A stretch of 64,000 bases of DNA from Spizellomyces punctatus DAOM BR117 (taxonomy: Eukaryota; Chytridiomycota; Chytridiomycetes; Spizellomycetales; Spizellomycetaceae): positions 505,392 through 569,391 of the forward strand of contig NW_015971539.1 in NCBI RefSeq assembly GCF_000182565.1. The letters run 5' to 3'. The notes beneath the pieces are model-generated. The model ran no database searches and was not told the DNA's origin. It worked only from the letters and a program-made list of their open reading frames with translations. Both the position numbers and the translations under genes were made by a program. Positions 57,746 through 64,000 of this stretch are shown here, in pieces (positions within the stretch are counted from its first letter, which is position 1; every line of letters begins with the position of its first letter).

Positions 57746-59764
57746 ATGAATCAGGTATGTGCTGATAGGTTTTATTTGATATACCTTATATCATTGTTGT
57801 TGGGCGCATAATGTCGAAAAATGTGGTTGCTCGTCCTCTTACGTCGATCATTCTTTCTTATAGCAGGGAGGTATCGCTATTGCCAGTCGATCACACAGAC
57901 ACAGACGAAATGGAGGGGAGGTTAGTGCGTCTCTGGTCGTATCATACGCTGGTCAGAACCGACACCTTCCACATAGAATATAACCGTCATCACCCGCGAT
58001 AATATCCGGACACTTCGCCCGCATCCGCGGGACATGCCCCGTGAGCTGGGACCGCCCGGGCAAGTCGGATGGCGGGAAAAGGTGTTGGTTGGTTGGGAGG
58101 AATTGGAGAGGGTCAAGGTGTGTGGTGTTTGTTGGTAATGGAAGAGTTGTTTTTGACAGCATGTGTGCAGAGGCAGGCAAGAGTGATGAGCAAAGAAGAG
58201 TTGAATAAACAGAGCGCGGACATGAATCGTATTAGGATTGAGGCCGCTGAGGCTGCAAAGGAACGCAAGGTATAATTGGATCTGTGGGATTCTTTGTCAG
58301 GAAGAGGTGCAACATTACCCATACTATTCTTTCCGATATCAGACCAAAATGGAGGCTTACGACCATACACGAACGCAAAACGCCCACCTAACGACCCTCG
58401 AAGCGGAAGCCAAAGCCAAGTCCAACTACCTTCTCTCCAAAGCGCAACTTCAACTCGAAGAACAAGAAGACGAGATCAAGCACATGAATGAGCTGATGCT
58501 GTATGCAAAGTGTGTAGCGATTCGGGACCGACAGGTCGATGAGAAGAAAATGATTGAGAAAGAGAGGAAACAAGAGGAGAGGAGGCTAGATGCTATCATG
58601 GAGGCTGAAAGGGTGCAGGAGTTGAAAAAATTGGAGGAGAGAGAGCGGAAAAGGGCTGAAGGTTGGTTTTTTACGTTATGTACAAGGGAGAAAAAATGAC
58701 AGCCCCGAGAGCTTATGCGGGATGCTTTTATCAGAAATGCGTAAAGGAGCTGCCACAATCCGCGCCCAAATAGCCGAACGTCGCGAAGCTGCACTTTTAG
58801 ACGATGAAAAACGAGACCAAGAAACGAAAGGCATCCTCGCACAAATTGCCCAACAAAATGCTCAAGAAGTCCAAGAAAAAGCAGCAAAAATCAATCTCCA
58901 AAAGCAACTCCGTCTCCAGGTTGTCAAAGCCAACCAAGAATCCGCAGAACGAAAGAAGCTTGCGAAAGAAAAGGAGGAGGAAGAGGACCGTAAAGTCCTA
59001 GAATACATTCTCGAAAAGGAGAAACGCGAAATTGAGAACGATCGCATCCAAAAAGAAAAGAAGGCCGAGCGAGAAAAAGAACTTGCCCGTCTTCGCGCTG
59101 CTCAAGAGAAAATGTCTGATAAACAAGCACAACAAGATGCACTACGAGCCCAACGAGCATACGAAGCGCATGAGCGAGAGTACCGCCAGAAACTCCTCGT
59201 ACAAGCGCAAAAGAATGCTGCCAATGAAAAGGAACTGCGCGAATCGCGAGCAATGCAGCAGCATGCACGTCAGCACGCAATTGCTGTGGAAGCGCATAAA
59301 ATGCGACAAGAGTTTATGGAGAACCTACAAAGACAAAAGGAAACAGAGGAGAAGATGAAGAGAGAGGAGTGGGAGCGTAACGAGCGGAACAGGCAGTACG
59401 CGCGCCAAGTGCAGGCAAGTTCCCATCTTCTTAAGAGGACTAGTCTAGATATAACTAAAACCGCATTGTACAGGCACAAATTGCAGAAAAGGAAGCGTTG
59501 CGACGCAAGCAACGTGAAGAGTTTTTCATGGAGGGTGTGAGACTTGCCAAAGAGCGAGCGGAGAAGGTCAACAAGATTGAGCATATCAAAGAGCGCAAAC
59601 TTCAGGTAGGGCAATCCAAATCCTTTAACAATTTGTATAAACAAAACCACTCATAAATAACATAGGAGCTCGTATCTGTTGGCGTTCCTGAAAAGTATTG
59701 CAAGGAAGTTGAGCGGAAAGTCCACACAAACCATCATAACGTAATGATATCTGTACGCAAATAG
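57746..59764 (+). CDS. CFAP45: Cilia- and flagella-associated protein 45
   Basis: Microtubule inner protein of motile cilia; in fungi confined to lineages with swimming spores. A short first exon at 57746 (ATG AAT CAG, perfect gtatgt donor) joins exon 2 to give MNQGGIAIASRSHRHRRNGG then NITVITRDNIRTLRPHPRDM, which corresponds to the QLITRD block of animal CFAP45. GWEELERVK and RVMSKEELNKQSADMNRIRI follow, then a long TPH-type coiled coil rich in Glu/Lys/Arg (LYAKCVAIRDRQVDEKKMIE; KELARLRAAQEKMSDKQAQQ; DALRAQRAYEAHEREYRQKL) and the family end LQELVSVGVPEKYCKEVERK. Stop TAG 59762-59764. Homology is strongest at the IRD, ARLRAxQEK...QDALRA and PEKYC motifs. Full length and apparently intact. Confidence 0.9.
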
Positions 59765-60162
59765 AATTGTGTTGTGAATAGAAGTCGTCGTATACTTTCA
59801 ACTTGTAAAAGTTGTCTAGCTAGTATCTGGTACAAAAGTACGACTGGACGAGAGCAAAGGTTCATACGACGGCACAAGGCCTTGCCATGCCGCTCAAACA
59901 CTTGAAGGCGGAATTACCAACCATTTCACATGGGGATATCCTTGGGGAAGAGTACACTTCAAAGTGAAATCTCCTAAAGAAGGCGATGAGGGTTGGGCAT
60001 CGTTGGGAAGGTGTGCAATCTGACCTGGAATGTAGCATGACTGTGCAATTAGTAATACAATTTAACCATATTTGTCAATTCAAGATTGTTGGATTTGCGA
60101 CGAAGTCGTTTCTGCTTCCTTTTGGCACTTTACTTGCTTGAATTTACTGTCGAACTATCATC
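59765..60162. other. Intergenic region between CFAP45 and RBM22/SLT11
   Basis: About 0.4 kb with no gene seen; it should contain the CFAP45 3' UTR and the promoter of the next gene. Confidence 0.45.
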
Positions 60163-61590
60163 ATGTCTCGTCAAGGGTATGCGGTATTGTATACTACCAC
60201 TGGCATCACTCTTGTTATTAACACATTTGCATTGGATACAGATGGGAGGACTCTGACTTTCCTATATTGGTAAGTGCCAGCAGACTTGTCCATAGAGAGA
60301 TCTGCCGTTGTCTTACTCATGTTCTTGTTGTCCCATGTGCTGGCGATAGTGTGAGACATGTCTGGGGCCGAACCCGTACGTGCGCATGACACGACAGGGA
60401 TATGGAAAAGAATGCAAGATTTGTGGGCGGCCATTTACGATATTCAAGTGGAATCCAGGTCAAGGCATGCGAAACAAGAAGACCGAAGTCTGTCAGACCT
60501 GTGCTAAAGTGAAGAATGTCTGCCAAACATGCGTTTTGGATTTGGAGTATGGTGTGTATTAGGGTGTGCCTCTGATGCTTGGACTGTGTGCACTGAGCTC
60601 ATCGCAGACAACGTTCTCACTTGTTAGGGTTACCCGTGCAAGTCAGAGATTCCGTTCTTCAAGTCCAGGACGACATTCCGCACTCAGACGTCAATAGAGA
60701 ATTCTTCATAGCTAGTGTAGAAGGGAAGCTCGGCAACGACTCGCTAATCAACTACGCAAAAGCCGATTCGTCTGCTCGCGACCAACTGAAAAAGATGTCG
60801 CGCCCGGAGCCTTACTACAAGCGCAATCGCCCCCACATCTGCTCGTTTTATGTGAAGGGGGAGTGTAAGCGGGGAGACGAGTGTCCATTTCGTCACGAGG
60901 TACCTGTGGAGAATGACTTGTCCCATCAAAACATCAGAGATCGGTACTATGGAAAGGACGATCCCGTTGCCAAAAGAATGTGTACGTTTCACTTATACGC
61001 ATTGTAAACCTGTCTGTGGAGACTGAACACTGCTTCATTTTTTTTGCAGTAAATCGAACTGATAAGGCGTCTAAGTTGTCCAACCCCGAAGACACCTCCA
61101 TCACATCTCTGTTCATCACCGGCATCGACGAAGAAATCAACGAACAAGACTTGCGGTAAGGGCTATGTTGTACTTCAGTTCTTTGAGTACTCGTGTCTTA
61201 CTCTTGTCCGGCTTTTTCAGCGACTACTTTTATGCTTTTGGAGAAGTAAAATCCATTGTCGTGATTCAGAAATCAAAATGTGCCTTTGTCAATTACGCCA
61301 CGCGAGCAGCCGCTGAGCTCGCCGTTGATAAATCCTACAACAACCTCAATATTAAGGGAAAAGTCTTGCGAGTCCAGTGGGGGAAAGCAAGACCTCAGGG
61401 ACCCAAAGGCGACGTGCAGACGGAGGTTGGGACGGTGGTGCCAACACCTCAGCCCGCAAAACAGGGGACAACGTTGGATCAGCTGCTGAATATGCCACCA
61501 GCTCCACCACCTCCGGGTGCGGGACCGTCATTTTATCCTTCTCAGGATCCAAATATGCTTGGGACGTCGAATAGGGAGTTTAGGGCTTGA
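60163..61590 (+). CDS. Pre-mRNA splicing factor RBM22/SLT11 (Cwf5/Ecm2)
   Basis: Spliceosome protein that contacts U6 snRNA and the intron near the catalytic centre. [20 protein letters not shown] over two introns, then [60 protein letters not shown] (zinc-binding CxxC series), [37 protein letters not shown] with ECPFRH (CCCH finger), [19 protein letters not shown]. An RRM follows: [66 protein letters not shown] Pro-rich tail ends SNREFRA. Very close to the animal and yeast proteins throughout the N-terminal half. Stop at 61588-61590. Confidence 0.95.
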
Positions 61591-61711
61591 GATGCGCGGT
61601 TGTATAGAAAACGGGTATCCTTGTACGAGTCGTTTCTTTTTTTGTTTAATATCGTAAAATTATGGCAACGAGTGCGTAGTGTTTCCCAGTTGCGTGGGAT
61701 TTCCACTGCTG

Positions 61712-62386
61712 TCAATCCTGTCCAAACCCAATTGCACTGACTCGTTGTAACTCGGCGCACAGAACAGAAAGCTTGTCCTTGGCGGTCCACTTCCTCCTGT
61801 ACATCGGTGGAGCAGATATCGACCTCGTTAGATTTTGTGACCTATTCCTTGATCCCCTAGTGGGTAGTGTACCAGCCCTCCTTATTCTTCGGATGCTCGG
61901 CAAACTTTTGACGGATATCCATTCCTCTGCATAAAGATCATGCCATGTTACTGGCTCATCCTCTCTACCTCCTTCCTCATCTCTTCCACCTTCCAATCCA
62001 GCTGCTTCCCATTCATTAAGCCCCTCACTAGCACTATCAATCATCTCAGTCTCCGCAATCCGACGCATCCTCGCGCTCTTTGAATGAGACCTCGGCGGCG
62101 GAACTGGCACGGTCGACTCAAAGGATCTCCTTCCCCTTTCTGTTTCTTCGGCCTCGGTTTGGGAGAGGTAAGGGAGAGACGGGAGTATCGAATGCGTCGA
62201 GAGGCGAAGGGGGTTGAGCTGGTAGTTTGGGGATACGGATCGGGTGGGGAGGATGGGGGAAGTATGATGGGTGCGACGGCGGTGACGACGACGACGGCGA
62301 GTTAAAATGTAGAGTAGCAAAGTGAGGAAAGCGAGGATAAGAACACCGAGGGCGGGTATAAGAATGATCAACCATAAGGGAAGCAT
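61712..62386 (-). CDS. Small single-pass membrane protein, unknown function
   Basis: A single-exon frame of 224 residues starting MLPLWLIILIPALGVL. Residues about 4-29 form one hydrophobic helix, immediately followed by a strongly basic run (TRRRRRHRRRTHH), which predicts the C-terminal part faces the cytosol (positive-inside rule). The rest is hydrophilic and low-complexity, with acidic (EGGRDEEGGREDE) and Ser/Arg-rich (RGSRNRSQNLTRSIS) parts and a last helix AKDKLSVLCAELQRVSAI. No family recognised. Convergent with RBM22; 121 bases separate the stops. Confidence 0.6.
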   Translation of the reverse strand: MLPLWLIILIPALGVLILAFLTLLLYILTRRRRRHRRRTHHTSPILPTRSVSPNYQLNPLRLSTHSILPSLPYLSQTEAEETERGRRSFESTVPVPPPRSHSKSARMRRIAETEMIDSASEGLNEWEAAGLEGGRDEEGGREDEPVTWHDLYAEEWISVKSLPSIRRIRRAGTLPTRGSRNRSQNLTRSISAPPMYRRKWTAKDKLSVLCAELQRVSAIGFGQD

Positions 62387-63095
62387 TGTATTTTCGTTAT
62401 TTTATCCCCTTTGGCTTGATTATGAAGGTCGACGGTTTACCGTCCTTGCATGGGGAATTATGAAAAGAAAATATGCTCGCTTCGAACTTTGACACTTTTG
62501 ACATCAAGTTTCCCCACATGTAATGAGTTGTCTCATAGTCGCGCATGTGAACTTCTTGCTTGTTGCATCACTGTGGCAATGGAAATCAGTGGAGAGGGGT
62601 AGGGTAGCATTGGACCTCCAACACTTTTGACTGGCATGTATGTGCCGATTTCCCGCACAAATAGGACCAATTTCCCCAGGCATGTCATTGACGCAGTTTC
62701 GGCGCGTCTGCCAATGTTTTGTTTATACTAGATGTGTGGGTCGCGCTCCTGCGGTCCTTTCTCCGTGTGCACGGAGCTGTTAAAAAGTAAGGCCCAACGT
62801 GTGTGTTCGTGCGGTGTGTGGGTGTGAGAGGGGGGAATGACCTTTCTCGAACGATAGTTTGTCTGTTCTAGCAGGGCACCCTCTTGTGTTCAATCTGATA
62901 ATCAAGTGGCCAACTTTCATATGTAGGATTCCAAAAAGACCACTATACATTGATCGCTCTACACTTGGTACTCTTTCAGATAAAAAGCTGGAAAATTGCA
63001 GCACACGGAATGGATTGTGCAAGCATTCTCACGAAGAACGGTGAAGGCAAACATTCCACATCTATTAACGGTACAGAAAAGAACTACAAGCGGGC
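62387..63095. other. Intergenic region before the right-edge gene
   Basis: 0.7 kb with no gene supported. A GT-rich patch (62795-62830) is the only compositional feature. Confidence 0.45.
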
Positions 63096-64000
63096 TCAGT
63101 CGTCCCAACTCAAATCAAAGTCGTCTGACAGGGGTTGTTTGGGTTTTGGAAGAGCTTGGAGGTACGTGATTTAGTTGATTGTTTGTGCTGGAGCAAAAAG
63201 GACTTGCACGACGACATACCAGAATAAGATTTTGCATTCCACGCCGGAATCTTTTCAATGTCTTCGTCGTCCGACATGTCAGAAAAGTTTTCGACGGGGG
63301 TTCTAAGAGGGAATATTAAGAACCATAATCTCAACGTTGGAGATAAAAAAGAATCACGTACACTTCGTTTTTGCCACCAACACGGGGCGGAGGTACATCC
63401 TTCTCCGATGCGACGCTGGGTTCAGGGGACAACGACATGGATGGGGAGGTGACGGAAAAGGGTGGTGATGGCGGCGACGGTGCTTTCACCGGTGGAGCCT
63501 TTGGCGTTGTAGGTGCTGATATCGGTTTCTGTACTGGATTTGGTGCCGGGCGTGTATGGGGTTTTATAACCGCCTCCATCGAAGCAGACGACGTCGAAAA
63601 CTCAGATTCTTCCTGAATGGGATCAACGGTCCGAGTGTTGGCAAACTGCTGTCCATCGTCCTCGGATGCAGATGAGAGGGAGTCATCTGTTGATGAGGCT
63701 TGTTGTGTGTGCTTTTGCAGACGTGTTTGGAGGTCGTTCAGGGGAATATGGGTTTGGGTTGGGCGAGGGGGAGTGGAAGCTGGGGAAGAAATTGTTGGAC
63801 TGGTTGCGTTGCTTGTTTGCGGAGAGTGAGTGTGTTTGGGGAAGAGCCGGCTAGGTGATTTAGGTGTGGCAGGTTTGGTCGGCAGACGATTGAATGAATT
63901 TGATCTGTCCCTCGTCATCTCCCGGTTTCGCTCCTGGCGTTTAGGTGATGACGGATTACTCAACGACCGAGACCGCTCTCCTGGCATTTGCCACGGTTCC
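63096..64000 (-). CDS. Ser/Pro-rich protein, partial at its 5' end
   Basis: Three exons on the minus strand. The upstream exon is open to the window edge (reading EPWQ before MPGERSRSLSNPSSPKRQER), so the start may be the ATG at 63987 or lie outside. Residues are mostly Ser, Pro, Thr and Lys (TPKSPSRLFPKHTHSPQTSN; ISAPTTPKAPPVKAPSPPSP), with many SP/TP sites suited to proline-directed kinases. After an intron comes the conserved-looking TPVENFSDMSDDEDIEKIPA and WNAKSYS|ALPKPKQPLS, then the end DDFDLSWDD with TGA at 63096-63098. Family not recognised; the acidic SDDEDIEK and DDFDLSWDD motifs are the best handles for a search. Confidence 0.6.

Noticed and set aside
58388-59280. Several long minus-strand frames opposite CFAP45
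   Set aside because: They are mirror frames of a Glu/Lys/Arg-rich coiled coil, which readily gives Leu/Ser/Phe-rich antisense frames.
62084-62375. Open frames opposite the small membrane protein
   Set aside because: Compositional shadows of a biased coding region; the minus-strand frame with a clean membrane helix is preferred.
63371-63854. Plus-strand Gly/Val-rich frames near the right edge
   Set aside because: They mirror the Ser/Pro-rich minus-strand exon, whose downstream exons splice in frame.

Overview
The window looks like nuclear DNA of a zoosporic (flagellated) fungus, most likely a chytrid. Genes are dense and on both strands, and nearly all are broken by many short GT-AG introns, often 50-100 nt with CTAAC/CTGAC-like branch sites. 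The gene set is clearly fungal (END3, FYV7, ISN1, OXA1, TOM70). It also holds CFAP45, a protein of motile cilia, and a class C GPCR, both of which fit a swimming-spore fungus. I cannot name the species from the sequence.

Layout. 1-8.9 kb is a sensory-looking block: a seven-helix membrane protein, a small secreted protein, and a class C GPCR whose tail ends in a PH-like domain. A direct repeat of a broken, paralogous coding fragment brackets the block. 9.4-24.1 kb is housekeeping: a TMF1-type golgin, an END3-like endocytic adaptor, IMP 5'-nucleotidase ISN1, histone acetyltransferase HAT1, mitochondrial import receptor TOM70 and mitochondrial CDP-DAG synthase TAM41. 24.8-30.1 kb is a mobile-element island: two ~0.7 kb inverted repeats enclose a 3 kb Tc1/IS630-like transposon that carries an unrelated second gene, plus a Copia-type integrase relic. 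30.6-40.6 kb has an orphan gene, a STYX-type phosphatase with the catalytic cysteine present, two identical tRNA-Pro(TGG) genes, an FHA checkpoint kinase, a GST-like protein and a J-domain/TMEM185 fusion. 41-64 kb holds CK2 beta, FYV7, TFIIB, GPN1, a universal stress protein, a CaMK-type kinase, OXA1, a CHY zinc-finger protein, phosphopantetheine adenylyltransferase, EXO70, CFAP45, RBM22/SLT11, a small membrane protein and a partial Ser/Pro-rich protein running off the right edge.

How they fit together. There are no operons. Several pairs are divergent with short shared promoters (ISN1/HAT1, TMF1/END3, FYV7/TFIIB, GPN1/USP, GST-like/J-protein). Functional themes recur: mitochondrial biogenesis (TOM70, TAM41, OXA1), membrane traffic (TMF1, END3, EXO70), gene expression (HAT1, TFIIB, GPN1, RBM22, FYV7) and signalling (GPCR, FHA kinase, CaMK, CK2 beta, STYX). 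Intron positions were read by eye, so gene ends are firmer than internal exon edges. Starts left open are stated in the entries.
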